Positions 1-10,289 of a DNA stretch of 64,000 nucleotides are shown here, in pieces. Under the pieces are notes generated by a model, which saw nothing but the letters and a program-made list of their open reading frames with translations, did not search any database and was not told the DNA's origin. How positions within the stretch are numbered: position 1 is the stretch's first letter; every line of letters starts with the position of its first letter. The stretch comes from Schistocephalus solidus (taxonomy: Eukaryota; Platyhelminthes; Cestoda; Diphyllobothriidea; Diphyllobothriidae): contig WEDG01007650.1 of assembly GCA_017591395.1 (NCBI GenBank), positions 1 through 64,000 on the forward strand, read 5' to 3'. A program made the position numbers and the translations under genes.

Positions 1-202
1 AATGGAGCGACCAAATGCAATGCTGTGTGGTGCTGCCCCTAACTAGTACCCCCTACACCCCACTTCCGACATCGATACTAGCTAAAAAGCCCAGACACGT
101 GTTTCGCCGATGTTTCTGCTGCTGTTTGACACAGCAACGAGGGGTTTGGCTCCTCAGTGGGTCCCCCAGCATTATCTATGCGGTTTCTGGTATATGGACT
201 CC
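1..202. other. No gene recognised
   Basis: I see no coding signal, RNA gene or named repeat here. It precedes a short dispersed repeat and may be the upstream part of the same element, but no matching copy of this part was found in the window. Confidence 0.4.
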
Positions 203-300
203 AGAGAATAATCGGGTAAATAATTTCTGAAATTATTAAGTGCAGGACATGGAGTCAGGTGATTCGGACATGAATTTTTTTAGGGACAGACCTTGAAATT
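203..300 (+). repeat. Dispersed repeat R1, copy a
   Basis: About 95 bases align with 34292-34390 in the same orientation. Both copies keep a near-perfect hairpin (AATAATTT, three-base spacer, AAATTATT) followed by AAGTGCAGGAC and AGGTGATTC. The copies are diverged by substitutions and small indels, so the insertion is old. The family is not recognised. Copy a runs straight into a TA microsatellite. Confidence 0.6.
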
Positions 301-339
301 TATATATATATATATATATATATATGATATATATATGAT
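299..339. repeat. (TA)n microsatellite
   Basis: Near-pure TA dinucleotide tract with one GA interruption, just upstream of a SINE. No coding role. Confidence 0.9.
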
Positions 340-384
340 AGTGTGGGGCTCACCGATCTGTTTAAGGAACATGCATGTTCCGTT

Positions 385-540
385 GTGCCCTGGAGCTCAG
401 ACTAGAGCCCTCAAATACCAAAGTTCGCGGGTTCGAATCCCAGGTGTGCCACAATTGGGATTGGGTACGACTGGCTGATGACGGCTAATAAGCCCGAAAT
501 GGCCATTCCGGTCTCCCCTTGTCTTTGTCGGTTCCATTCC
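385..540 (+). mobile_element. tRNA-headed SINE with hammerhead motif, copy 1
   Basis: A tRNA-like head shows a pol III B box (GGGTTCGAATCC, 429-440); the A-box half is degenerate. The body then has the family signature: GGGATTGGG, a hammerhead-like block (469-513), and a CTCCCCTTGTCTTTGTCGG-type segment. The same body recurs at least ten times in the window, which marks it as a dispersed family. The 3' side runs into a TA tract, possibly an expanded tail. Pol III transcription is inferred from the box. Confidence 0.75.
469..513 (+). ncRNA. Hammerhead ribozyme motif in SINE, copy 1
   Basis: Read 5' to 3': GACTGG (stem I), CTGATGA (catalytic box, 475-481), a C then GGCT-AATA-AGCC hairpin (stem II), GAAA (496-499), TGGCCAT (stem III, self-complementary), T at the H17 cleavage position, then CCGGTC pairing back to GACTGG with one G-U. 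All conserved core bases of a type I hammerhead are present. Weak points are the C/C mismatch at the base of stem II (10.1/11.1) and a stem III with no loop, which would need a dimer. Activity is inference. Confidence 0.65.
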
Positions 541-598
<58 letters not shown>

Positions 599-613
599 CA
601 TATATATATATAT
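541..613. repeat. (TA)n microsatellite
   Basis: About 70 bases of nearly pure TA directly after the SINE. With the tract at 299-339 it brackets the SINE, so the SINE probably entered a TA-rich site or seeded the repeat from its tail. Confidence 0.9.
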
Positions 614-2165
614 TCAAAGTTTGTAAAATGCTACTCGTAGGCCGAGTAATACAACATCTTATTTTTGGTGTATGAGGCATGGTAAATTGACCTTGTGCTT
701 CTGCCGTGTTTCCATGCAAGGTAGGCGTGTGCTGTGATTGGGTGATTGATATGGATGCGAATTCAATTGGGCTACGTTGCCGAACTCTATGCTACTTTGA
801 TGTGCATTCAAATAATAGCAGAACGCAAAAGGCATCTACGATGTTTCTCATGGCACTTCTGAACAACGGTTTATAATTTATGGTCAATATCACACACTGT
901 GCTGTGTTTTCTTTTTTGTGCTGTTAGTTAGGACGTAGTCCTCTTTCTCCGAATTCTATCGCTGCTGCCCGTTGCCCTCGCTCATCTTTTCCCAACACGT
1001 AAGGGGAAGCTTCGTTGACAGCATTAGAAAAACACGAAGACGTTCTACCGTGCTAACTGTGGCAGTTTAAAGTATAGCCAGAGCAGACGGAGATAAAAGG
1101 TCGCTACCGTGAAAGTGGACCGAAATAAGAATACTCCCGTGGTACTGGTTGCCAGAAGCAGAAAAATCTAAATATGAAATATAGAAAAAATAAAAATCAG
1201 GAGTTTAAACGATTTTATTGGGGTTTCTGTTAACTCCGAAGATGAGAGAATAAGTTAGGCGCAAAATATAGGAGCTCCTTTAGGTCTTTAAAAATGGATC
1301 TCACAACGTGTTAGCGGTTTATGTGAGGTTGCACCCCCAGTCGATCCTAGATGATAAATGAACAAACTTTTAGCCTAATTAATCTTTTGTTCCTCTTATT
1401 TTTGCCCTTTTTTATTTCGTTCTAAAAGAACCAACCAACTATTTTTTATAAAAAAAGTTGACAGTCTTATCTAATGTATTCTTAATAACGCCTGTATTCT
1501 TCCTAAGCTCTCTCGTTCTTAGAAGACCAGAAAATACTTTTATTTCCATTTTTTTCCTTTAGAGCACTTTGCTCCTGGTTTTCTTTTTTGAAATTATTTT
1601 CTTCCAAAATTAGTCACTCATTATTGTGGTACTGATCCTCATAAGCGTTATCTTTAAATCAGTTTCGCAGCATTTGCGATGTGAAGGAACTACGCCGTTT
1701 TCAGGAGATACCATTTTGTATTCTCACCTCCTCGCTTTTTAGCAAATGCATAAATGAGCTTCAGCGGGAACGAAATCCATCTCGAGTCACCAAAATAGAG
1801 CGTTTGCTTGGTTTTGACAGAACCCTTTATTTGTTCAGCGGAAACATCCCGGACCTTCTTCTTTGTGCCTTTGTTCTTTGTTTGATTCCCGCTCTGTGTG
1901 ACTGGAGAGGTAAGACCCTGGAAATTAGCGTATATCCGACCAGAACTCATGTGGGTCGTGCAGGTTGGCTAGATTAGACCAATGGCTTCCTGTATTTTTC
2001 AAACATTTGCTGATACTCTAGACCGATATTAGGATTAGTTTCCTTCCTGTCAAAAAGCAAGTATCATTTTTCAAAAAAGATTATTGAGCAAAAAGCTGCA
2101 AAGTGCGGCATGATTTACAAGAGGTTTAGATGACTGGGAATAACCGTTCGTCCGATCATCATCAT
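614..2165. other. AT-rich unique-looking DNA
   Basis: No recognisable gene, RNA or named repeat. Open frames are short and lack family motifs. I see no convincing splice-bounded exon. Confidence 0.5.
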
Positions 2166-2169
2166 TATA

Positions 2170-2368
2170 CTCCTCCTCCTCCTCCTCCCTCCTCCCTCCT
2201 CCTCCCTCCTCCTCCCTCCCTCCTCCTCCCTCCTCCTCCTCCTCCTCCCTCCTCCTCCTCCTCCTCCTCCTCCTCCTCCTCCCTCCTCCTCCCTCCTCCT
2301 CCTCCTCCTCCTCCTCCTCCCTCCTCCTCCCTCCTCCCTCCTCCCTCCTCCCTCCTCCTCCTCCTCCC

Positions 2369-2407
<39 letters not shown>

Positions 2408-2440
2408 GCAGCAGCATCATCATCATAGACAGCAGCAGCG
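2170..2440. repeat. Compound microsatellite (TCC/CCCTCCT)n-(CAT)n-(CAG)n
   Basis: About 200 bases of pure pyrimidine made of TCC triplets broken by CCC, then 12-13 CAT/ATC triplets, then mixed CAG and CAT triplets. The long homopurine-homopyrimidine stretch can in principle form triplex (H-DNA). The apparent long ORFs here, with Asp, Glu, Gly, Arg, Ser, Pro or His runs, are products of the repeat, not genes. Confidence 0.95.
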
Positions 2441-3855
2441 TAATCTAGCCTTTTCGAGTCCGCCAACGGAAACGAAAACAGAACAAGCGACACCGAACCT
2501 ATCCGTCAATCGAATTTAGCGGATGAGCTACCAAACCTAGCCGACCAACGGTTCTGCTAGTTTGTGGTAGTCTAGATGTCTCTTTAAAAAAACCAGGGGA
2601 GATCAGGCTGGCTTCTTTTGACTTACTAGACGTCTGAAGAGGGCAACATATAGCTCAGACCTACAGCGAAGCAGCTGTGGAGAAGAGAGTAACTTAACTT
2701 TTATAAAAAGCGAAATATTCTGAAAACGTGAAAAATCCCCGTAAAGGTGAAGATCAAATTTAAATAGGTGATAACGTACAATTTTGTGTGTATTCAGAGA
2801 ACTATCCTTTCGTAAAGTTTCCTTATTGATATTTCTGGGATTGGATTACAATTGGTTTTAAATAATCCCTGAAACACCGGTAAATATTGCATGATTTTTA
2901 CTGTTAATAATCGATTCGTAATATGTCTAGATCCTGTTCGATGCGTTTTTCAACGTCTTCAAAATATGATAGTTCTTAAAAGCATTTACCCAAGTCGTGA
3001 GCTTTTGGATATTCCTTCTAATGAAGATTGCTGATTGCGTCATATTTGTGGATTCACCTAAACATGAAAACTCGTTGTCGAGAAAAATGAACGTCCACAA
3101 ATAAAATAGAAAATTAATATGCCTTGGTCAAGATCTTGGGCGAGATCAATCAAAAAAACTTTTATAATATGTTACCTGTTTCTAAAGTGCGGTAATTAGA
3201 TACTTCGCACACGAATACATGAGGACTTTACCTTTTTGAAGGTTAAGCCACGGTGAAAATGTTGAAGTTTTATCAGTTTTGTGACTTCCCTGAAAATAAG
3301 TGATACCATTTCGGGCAAAAATGAAAGAACTAACTTATCGCTTTACATTTACTCGTCATTTGTCAACGTTTGCTTACTTTAATGCCCCCTTATGAAACTG
3401 GAAAATACACGACAGATTATCTGAAAAGTTTTAATCTTCTGTTACTGCGTTTCTAAATTTCGGATAAGTGGAAACTCTATTATATAAAAAGTATCTTATT
3501 GAATACTTCCAATTTAACATAGGTGTTTATGTAGTCCATTTCAACAGCATCTTCTACGTATTTTCATAGCGGTCCTTATTTTAACCGTAGTAAAACAAAA
3601 ATAATGTTTAATAATTTTATTCCTGCGTTTTGTGGCAAAAAACATCAGTGATTTGCGCAAACTAATTTCTAAAGCTGAATTATTTGCCTGAGTTTGGAAA
3701 CCAGTTTAATCATGATGCTAGCCTTCACCGGATTTTTGTTGAATTAAGGTGAACATTTCCGTTTACAGAAGGGATTTATCGGAACCTTTCTGACTTATAT
3801 TGTCCTTTTATAAGTCCTTTTATAAGTCAATGCACAAACACGATGGACTTTGTAC
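2441..3855. other. AT-rich DNA, nothing recognised
   Basis: No coding signal, RNA gene or family-level repeat was identified. Confidence 0.5.
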
Positions 3856-3857
3856 CA

Positions 3858-4095
3858 TGATATTAAATAGCATAGGAACTTTCTTGGATGTCCGGCGACC
3901 TCCTATTTCACCGAAATCCTCTCTTTCCCCTTAGGATTTGAGGTTTAACATGCAGTGGTCTTTGGAGAAAGGCCTTCTGAGCCTCAAATCCACTAAAAAT
4001 AACCAAAAGAACAGGATAAAATGTAGGTAAACTATTTACTAAAAATTTGTAACACTTTGCATGACTTAGGTCACCTACTGGAACTGAATGCTCTT
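3858..4095 (+). repeat. Dispersed repeat R5, copy a
   Basis: Two blocks match 20812-21030 in the same order and orientation: AATAGCATAGGAA plus TTCTTGGAT near the start, and ATGACTTAGG plus an ACTGGA stretch near the end. The middle is too diverged for me to align. Unknown family. Confidence 0.4.
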
Positions 4096-4169
4096 CTACG
4101 CTTATTAATCGCGTATTTGTTTTACCATACAGACTAACCAACCTTCAAAAATTGGTCGCATAGAAGAGA

Positions 4170-4640
4170 GCGGCCATAAATACCACTTATTGCATGAACG
4201 GTTACAGTCTAATCCTCAAGCCTGGTGAGTTATGCCTTTCATTGTCAAATTGCCGATCAACAGATGGTTTGCCCAACGTGGTATTTGTACGAGTTTGTTC
4301 AAAAGGAGACTACGAAAGGTTGCATCCACCCTCGGTTGGTCCCCTTATCTCGTAGGATACCGGCGGCAAGTCTGAGTTACGCCAACCGGAGAGGATATTT
4401 GGTTCGCCATTGATGCGCCGTTAGGCTACACACCACGATTGCCTTACCCCTGTGTGACAGGGAAAAAAGACAATAGCAAACCGTCCGCCATACATGGATG
4501 CGCCAGAAGTCTCTCTGGTCCCCGTCAAAAGCCGGACGGCGTTCCCTCGCGGCAGTTCGCTTCACGTACAGAGTACACGTAAGATGTGCCGGCTACGTGC
4601 CCCATCTGCACAACCCTGAGATAAGTTTGCCTGATCATAA
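4170..4640 (+). repeat. Dispersed repeat R3, copy a
   Basis: Matches 10290-10525 and 10955-11060 in the same orientation. Shared blocks include CCATAAATACC, GAGTTATGCCTTT, AACAGATG, AAGCCTGAGT-like with CACGCCGAC-like, and a 3' block around GCTTCACGTACA and GGCCGGCTACATGCCC. The second copy carries about 430 extra bases between the blocks. No protein was recognised; this may be a non-autonomous element or part of a larger one. Confidence 0.55.
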
Positions 4641-5999
4641 AACGTAGGTGGGGGGGGGTGGGACGAGCCCTGCACATCAGGCAACGCAAAAAGCGGATCA
4701 AGAGCTTTTATTGGGGCCTTTCACATGGCAAAGTGGACGCCAGGGTCACCTCACTCTGCTTTTGTGCGTTCAGTCCACAGGACGGTGTAGTCGTCATTCA
4801 CCTCCTCCAACTGACCATATACGGAGAATCGGGTCTCAATGAAAGCAGTGGCGTTCAGCTTGTGGCATGCCAGTTCTCGAGCGATTAACACCGTTTTCCA
4901 TTCCGGCGGATTTTCTAAAAAAGAGAATGTACATTATGCATCTCCAGAGCGAACAGAATCAATCCAACTGCCCGCGAAATGTGGTGGCAGGGAACAATGA
5001 CCGCGTTATTACTCCGGGTTTCACATCCACGGCGAAAATTCGATTGGAAGGTCGTGTGATTTCCCCAGTATGTGTTTATGGCACATTTCTTAGCCCGACG
5101 GGTCGCAAGGGTGCAGTCAGTCCTGGCCTTAAATAGGGTTGTTAGGCGATTGCTAGGCGGTTTCTGAATTCCAATATGTAGCACAGCCTTTGTTTAGTAG
5201 TCGCGCAAACTGAGTTATGTTAAACCCCCTTAGAGATCGCTGTCGCTCCATCCTTAAGTGTGTTGACTCTTGCGGAGTCGAGGAACACCGGAGGTGGGAC
5301 ACACAAAACACAATGCGCACGCACCATATACGATCATTTAGCTCATTTCGCTGGTTGGGGCGATAACTGTGCTAGGGCCACTAGGCAGGCACACTCTACA
5401 GACATTTCCTTGGTTAGTAAAGGACCATTTGAAGGAACCACTAAAGGAATTACTGAATGATCGATTAGTCATCCCCACGCGATTTACACACTAACTAAAC
5501 ACCCCTGCACTCCACCACTATCACCATCATCATCCCTGGTCCCGGCTTTCTGCACGTCTCTGCAACGTAGACAGGACAGTCATACGTATAAAAAAGGACA
5601 CTTCCCCGTGTTTTGGATCTAAGCACATAAATCTCGATTCCACTCGAGCTTTGTGAATCGAACTTAAAGCATGTGGAAGGTGGCACATAGCTCAGTCGTC
5701 TACCGAAGAAGCACCCAGGGATGAAAGAATAATATGCACATTCACGCCAACTCTATATCTCAAATAGGTTTAAGTCGGACAACTATTGATCAACCCCTCA
5801 AAAATCGTGCAAGAGCATTGGTCAGCAATCTTGTCTGCATGTTCGCAGAAGGTTAGAATCGTCCGATAGACATATGCTGGTTGCCAAGCAGATTCTTCCC
5901 CACTGTAAGTAGACCGCGCAGTAGATGAGCTCAACCAAGAAACAGACAGGAACAGTCCACGGTAAGCGGCTGCATAAAAAATGCCACTCTGGGGGTGGG
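4641..5999. other. No gene recognised
   Basis: Starts with a G-rich run (about 4648-4658). Only short frames without family features are present. I identify no repeat partner inside the window. Confidence 0.45.
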
Positions 6000-6178
6000 T
6001 GTATGGTGGCACGTCTAGGTGCGAGTTCACACCACACCAGCCACTTATACCCTCTCCGCCATCTGGTCTTTTTGAATTGGTCGTGCCATTGGGTCTAGGT
6101 AAATTAGGTGCCGTTGCATCATCACTATAAAGTAGGTGAGGCGCAAGTCATCGTCCCCGTGGACTTTGTCGGAAATGA
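6000..6178 (+). mobile_element. LINE 3' module, solo 5'-truncated copy
   Basis: Diverged copy of the LINE 3' module. It contains the TGGTGGCACG, CACACCAGCCAC, CCCTCTCCGCCATCT and GCGCAAGTCATCGTCCC blocks in the same order as the module at 18430-18690, ending near GTGGACTTTGTCGG. Only the last part of the module is left, as expected for a short 5'-truncated insertion. Confidence 0.55.
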
Positions 6179-6958
6179 CACTTTAACTTTGGCTTCACGA
6201 AGGTGAGAGTTCTCGGATGAAATCCAATAGGTAAACTTTGCGCCCAATCGTGTCCAAATATCTTTTGGGACCTAGTGGACGTGAATTAACTTTGGACTTT
6301 TATTTGACAAAAAATCCCAAAAAGATTTGTAGGCACATTCGGCCGTACGGTTTGAATGGGGTCTGAAAGGGTGTACTAGTAGGGGAAACACCAAGCAAAG
6401 TGCGGTAGGTTACATCAGATGCCTCGTGCAGATGATAATATCTACCCACTAACCTTAAATACCACTCAGTCTCATATTTGACTACCTCAAATCTAGGTTC
6501 CATCTACCGGCCACACCCCGGTAACCGCCTCTATCGACAGACTAAGCAGGATGAGGGGATCCGGTATCATTTTGGTTCCCATGCCAGCGGATTCTATTCC
6601 ACTTCATATCCGTCGTCATCCCCCACATTGAAAAACGTCCTATGGAGTAGGTGGCATTCAATCCCGCTGGCTTTCAAGGCCTTCTTGAGAGATATTCGAC
6701 TATGGCAGCCGTCTGAGCTGTTTAAGCGGCCCTGTTTGGGCTTAACACTGCTTAGTCTCTCGCGGGAGTAAGTGGTTAGCAAAGGTGCTCTCTAAAAATC
6801 CTTCTAAATTACATCTTGGTCCCTTTGACCACGGCTCGCAGATGTACAACTTACACTTGACACAACGTAACTAAACAACATTTCTAGCCGAAATTCCCTG
6901 CGCTCCAACCCACAGGCTATCAACTTTACTCCGCCCGTTCAGGAATCCCGCACAGCAA
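6179..6958. other. No gene recognised
   Basis: Moderate GC with short frames only. No family motif or splice-bounded exon was seen. Confidence 0.4.
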
Positions 6959-6976
6959 CCCCCCCCCCCCCCCCCC
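6959..6976. repeat. Poly-C run (18 nt)
   Basis: Eighteen consecutive C bases directly 5' of the recognisable start of LINE copy A. It could mark the insertion junction or be a sequencing- or assembly-prone homopolymer. Confidence 0.85.
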
Positions 6977-7770
6977 AGAAAGAGGTCGGCACTCATACCT
7001 CAAGATCTGCCGCTCTACAAGGTGGACATTGCTACTCTCAATGAGACCGATTTGCCGAGTAAGTCCAACTGCAACTGCTACAACTGCTTCTGGATCGGCC
7101 GCCCAAAGACAGAGTGGGGTGACGCTTACGTCGCCTGGGTCGTCTGGAACGAAATCGCGGGATGACTGCCTGTCTGCATCAGGGCATCATTAAACGCCAC
7201 CTGGCCCTATATCTCTATCTTCTGGAGCCAATTTCACCGTTCTTGTCAGCATCTTCGTCGCCCCAATAGATAAGTTAACTACTGTTCTGCTCATCGCTTC
7301 GGTTTCAGCAATCATTTGGCTCAGCAACTGGAAGCACTGCAGACTACAGACGACAATGTCGCTCTGAGAAACTGTGGTATCACCTACGGAACGTCATTCT
7401 CTCCATCGCCTGGAAGTCCTCGATCAATCAGGGCGTGAACATCAGGATTTGTTTAATGAGAACTACGAGGAAATCAGCAATCTGTTTGCACAAGGTCTGC
7501 GTCAACCGCGGAACCAACGCAAACAGGGTTGTCTTCTTACGTTGTCGCCACATGCTTCATAAACGGATGTGGGAGAAGGAGGCACCTGGGTGGATTATAA
7601 GGCCGAAAAAATCCAATTATACGTGGATTGCAATGAGACAAATAATTTCTTTACCTTTATCAAGGCGGTTTATGGCCCCCACTGTCAAAGAAACCGCACC
7701 GCTACTCACTTCAGACGAATCGAAACTTCAGAAATAGAAAGCGCAATGTCTGAAGCTCTGGGCTGAGTAC
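6977..7770 (+). pseudogene. LINE copy A: endonuclease and linker remnant
   Basis: Translation from about 6979 gives a stretch ending YKVDIATLNET, which fits the first conserved block of APE-type endonucleases (DIA-x-L-x-ET). FWIGRPKTEWGDA follows, then a stop (TGA near 7164). After several frame changes the linker typical of this LINE is readable, with HQDLFNENYEEISNLFAQ near 7443-7493 and ETNNFFTFIKAVYGP near 7636-7680. Endonuclease would nick target DNA for target-primed reverse transcription; this copy cannot, since the frame is broken many times and the catalytic C-terminal half is absent. Confidence 0.7.
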
Positions 7771-7929
7771 TTCGGCCGTCCGGAATCTCTGATCTAGCCA
7801 TAAAGCGAATTTTTACCAGGGGAAGCGAAGTTGACCTGGAGCTCCTGCCTTCACTTTCAGAAACAGTTAGAAACGTGCAGTAGCTACTCAGCGGGTTAGC
7901 ACGAGCTTTTGAGGTAACGTCGTCCGAAC

Positions 7930-8180
7930 TCTAAAAGGATGTCGATCCCAGGTGATGGGCACAAGTACATCACCGTTCCAGATGGGCTGGTCAGGGCGCC
8001 AGCAAACTATACACTCACAATCACAAGTAGAATAGCCTGTTCTGCGATAATCCTCGTGTCATTTCCCTCCTCAACATTGCGCGAAATTTTTCGCCAAGAG
8101 TGCCTAAATATCCACTTGGTAAAAATGACGCCTCCCGGAAGGCCGATCTGTATTCTGACGGAGAAACGTCATTGTCGATA
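7930..8180 (+). pseudogene. LINE copy A: RT finger/palm remnant
   Basis: One frame carries FCDNPRVISLLNIARN (about 8039-8090), a good match to the non-LTR RT block usually written CDNxRGISLLNIAGK. The flanking frame is broken. After about 8180 the expected RT catalytic part (FADD box) and thumb are missing and the sequence jumps to zinc-finger coding, so this is a deletion product. Confidence 0.65.
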
Positions 8181-8364
8181 TGAGTCTCGCATTCCCTGCA
8201 CTGCTGGCTAAATCCTCACCCGGTCTGAAAACTCCGGAGGCTCCGAGAGCCACAATCGCCGCCGCCGCCGCCGCGCATCCATAATCACCACCCCCACCAT
8301 CAGCACAATCACAACCGCCATCATCATTATCAGCATCAACATCACCATCCATACCACCCCCACC

Positions 8365-8605
8365 ATTGACCCCAAGAGCAGAAATGCAAAGTCGTTGCCA
8401 ACTTATCAATATTGTGATCGCATCTTCGCATCACGCATCAGCCTGGTCGGTCATTCGTGAATCCACCGCCAAAAACTAGAACATCAGCATAAACTGGTCA
8501 CCATCGTCTCAATGGCCCAAACTACTCTAAGCTCGCATGGTCCTACCCAGTCATATACACATCCACAGAAACCTGCGGTAAAACACCGTTGGTGAAACCA
8601 CATCA
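8365..8605 (+). pseudogene. LINE copy A: zinc-finger tail remnant
   Basis: In one frame the peptide YQYCDRIFASRISLVGHS is followed by a stop and IHRQ. This is a C2H2 finger in which the first Cys has become Tyr and a stop (TGA) sits between the two His. A (CAN)n-like Pro/Thr/His-rich spacer precedes it, as in copy B. The piece is followed by the LINE 3' module in the same orientation. Confidence 0.65.
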
Positions 8606-9115
8606 CCAGACATTTCCTCAAAAGCATATAAAGCATACACGAACCCATTCCAAATTAATTACCACAGCCACGAATTTGGAACCTAAGTGAGAAGCGTGGT
8701 ATTCAGCTCCTTCTCCCTTTAGAAGCTTCAAAACTGATACTAGCTAGAGCCGAGCAACTCACCCACATTGTTTGAAGCCCTGGTGTGTGGCAAGCATAGA
8801 CGGACTACTTAGCTCTATCATTCACTGTGGCCGATCTCAGAAGGAGTGGGTAAACCGGCTCGAACAATTCACGGGTGCACAGTAGGGGAGAAGATTAAAA
8901 TTCAGGTCAACGCTGGAGACTTCCCCGGCACAGCACTTAAATGCATTTTTCCCTATGATAAATCTGACACACCTACGATCATCCCGATGCGTTAAAAGCC
9001 GTAGCTTGGACGGTTATCGCCTGAAGATTCCACTCAAACTTCGCAGTTGGCCCAGTGTGTCTTTGTGCGCAGTGGTCTACTGGTGCGCTACGAGTACGGC
9101 TTAATGCTTCCTTCG

Positions 9116-9224
9116 TAATTTTGCCTGAACAGCACTCTAGCGCATAGGAGATCTAACCTGATATGTTGTGTGAGGGGCCAGGTCTTGTGTGACAGACACA
9201 GACGAGCTGTTTACCTTTTTATTC
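9116..9224. other. Short spacer
   Basis: No feature recognised between LINE copy A and the SINE cluster. Confidence 0.4.
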
Positions 9225-9335
9225 CTTGATGAATACTCACCGATCGCTAATGGAACTCTCTCGTCCTGCTCTGCCTTGAGGCTCACTCTCGAGCCCCGCC
9301 AGCAGCCGCACAGCGGCGAGTATTAGAAATAGGCA
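9225..9335 (-). mobile_element. SINE 3' part, inverted fragment
   Basis: Reverse complement of the SINE 3' region: CTCACCGATCGCTAATGG, then CTCGAGCCCCGCCAGCAGCC and a GGCAGAT end. It abuts a full plus-strand SINE, so the two form a large inverted structure around 9335. Confidence 0.7.
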
Positions 9336-9600
9336 GATGATAGTGGGAGGAGTGAGTTCCGTTGCCGAGCACTGAGCCTTCATCAACGAATGCACTCAAT
9401 ATTCCCGACCTTAACTGGCAAGACAACGAGCCCGTGGCTCAATGGGTAGAGTGTTGGACTGTTGATCAACGGGTCGAAGGTTCGATCCTCGGGTGGTGCA
9501 CCACCTGGGATTGGGTATGACTGGCTGATGACAGCTAATATGCCAGAAATGGCCATTCCAGTCTCCCTGGTATTTGCCGGCCATATTCATCTGTTTACCT
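9336..9600 (+). mobile_element. tRNA-headed SINE with hammerhead motif, copy 2
   Basis: The best-kept unit. Leader GAGTGAGTTCCGTTG and ATATTCCCGACC, then a tRNA-like head (9428-9503) with A box TGGCTCAATGGG and B box GGTTCGATCC ending in GCACCA, then the hammerhead block (9519-9563) and CTCCCTGGTATTTGCCGG. The head folds partly like a tRNA (loop CTGTTGA), but the acceptor stem does not pair, so it is tRNA-derived and not a working tRNA gene. Confidence 0.8.
9519..9563 (+). ncRNA. Hammerhead ribozyme motif in SINE, copy 2
   Basis: GACTGG / CTGATGA (9525-9531) / CAGCTAATATGCCA (stem II, one internal mismatch) / GAAA (9546-9549) / TGGCCAT, T / CCAGTC (9558-9563). Stem I pairs 6 of 6. Stem III (A15.1 plus TGGCCAT) is fully self-complementary. 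Predicted cleavage is after the second T of CATT. Stem II is weaker here than in copy 1. Confidence 0.65.
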
Positions 9601-10289
9601 TTGTCAGAATCTGTGCTAAACCTAGCCCTGGGGTTGCATGAGGCTGCGTCTGAAGTAGGTTCATATGAGTGACGGAAGATAGAGTTCGGTTAATGCAGCA
9701 CTAGTTTACTTGCCCTATCAAATACCTCACACGTAAGTAGCAACCTGTGTTCATCTTTCTGTGGGACACACGGCGGACTGCATTGGTTACAACGACTGCT
9801 TTAACCTGGCTTACGTGTCTTAACACAAAGAGCCTGTCCTGGTAGTAGCGGTATTTTTCAAACCAAGTGTCTAGGGGCTAAATGACGCATTTTCTCTGAC
9901 ATCTTTAGATGACCATTACAAGGAACATTTACTCCGCGTTAACCAATGCGATACTGCTTTCAGTCCATACCACCAGATCCCTGTACAGGAGCCCACAATT
10001 ACACGGCGCCCCTTGCAGTCACAGCGGATGTAGCCCTGAAGGTACACAATCTGAAACGCACAAGCAACCAAGGGAATCACTGTCTGGGGATCGCAATCTT
10101 TACTGACCTTTTAAAGGAGTAATGTTGGAGGAGAAGGAGTAAAATCTATGCACCATCTTCCCACAGCCAAAAACAGTCAAGGCAATTGGAGGTTGTCTGG
10201 GTGACGGCTTTTGCTAGACACACGTCTACGCGTACCACTCATGTGCTCATTTAGACACGTACAGCACGAGATTTCACATAAAGGACAGT
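9601..10289. other. No gene recognised
   Basis: No family motif, RNA gene or in-window repeat partner seen. Confidence 0.4.

Larger units (their letters stand above)
6977..9115 (+). mobile_element. LINE copy A (decayed, internally deleted)
   Basis: A single element in the plus direction can be followed in order: APE endonuclease start, linker upstream of RT, RT finger/palm motif, one zinc finger, then the 3' module (about 8640-9115, with AAAAGCCGTAGCTTGGACGG and GGCCCAGTGTG). Between the RT piece (ending about 8180) and the finger (about 8365) most of the RT domain is missing, so an internal deletion joins them. Stops and frameshifts are frequent. It is the only copy here that reaches the endonuclease. 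Confidence 0.75.

Noticed and set aside
2071..2519. Long ORFs with Asp/Glu/Gly/Arg or Ser/Pro/Leu/His runs on both strands
   Set aside because: They are translations of the TCC/CAT microsatellite; no non-repetitive domain is present.
9428..9503. tRNA gene call
   Set aside because: A and B boxes are good, but the acceptor stem does not pair and the sequence is part of the SINE family.
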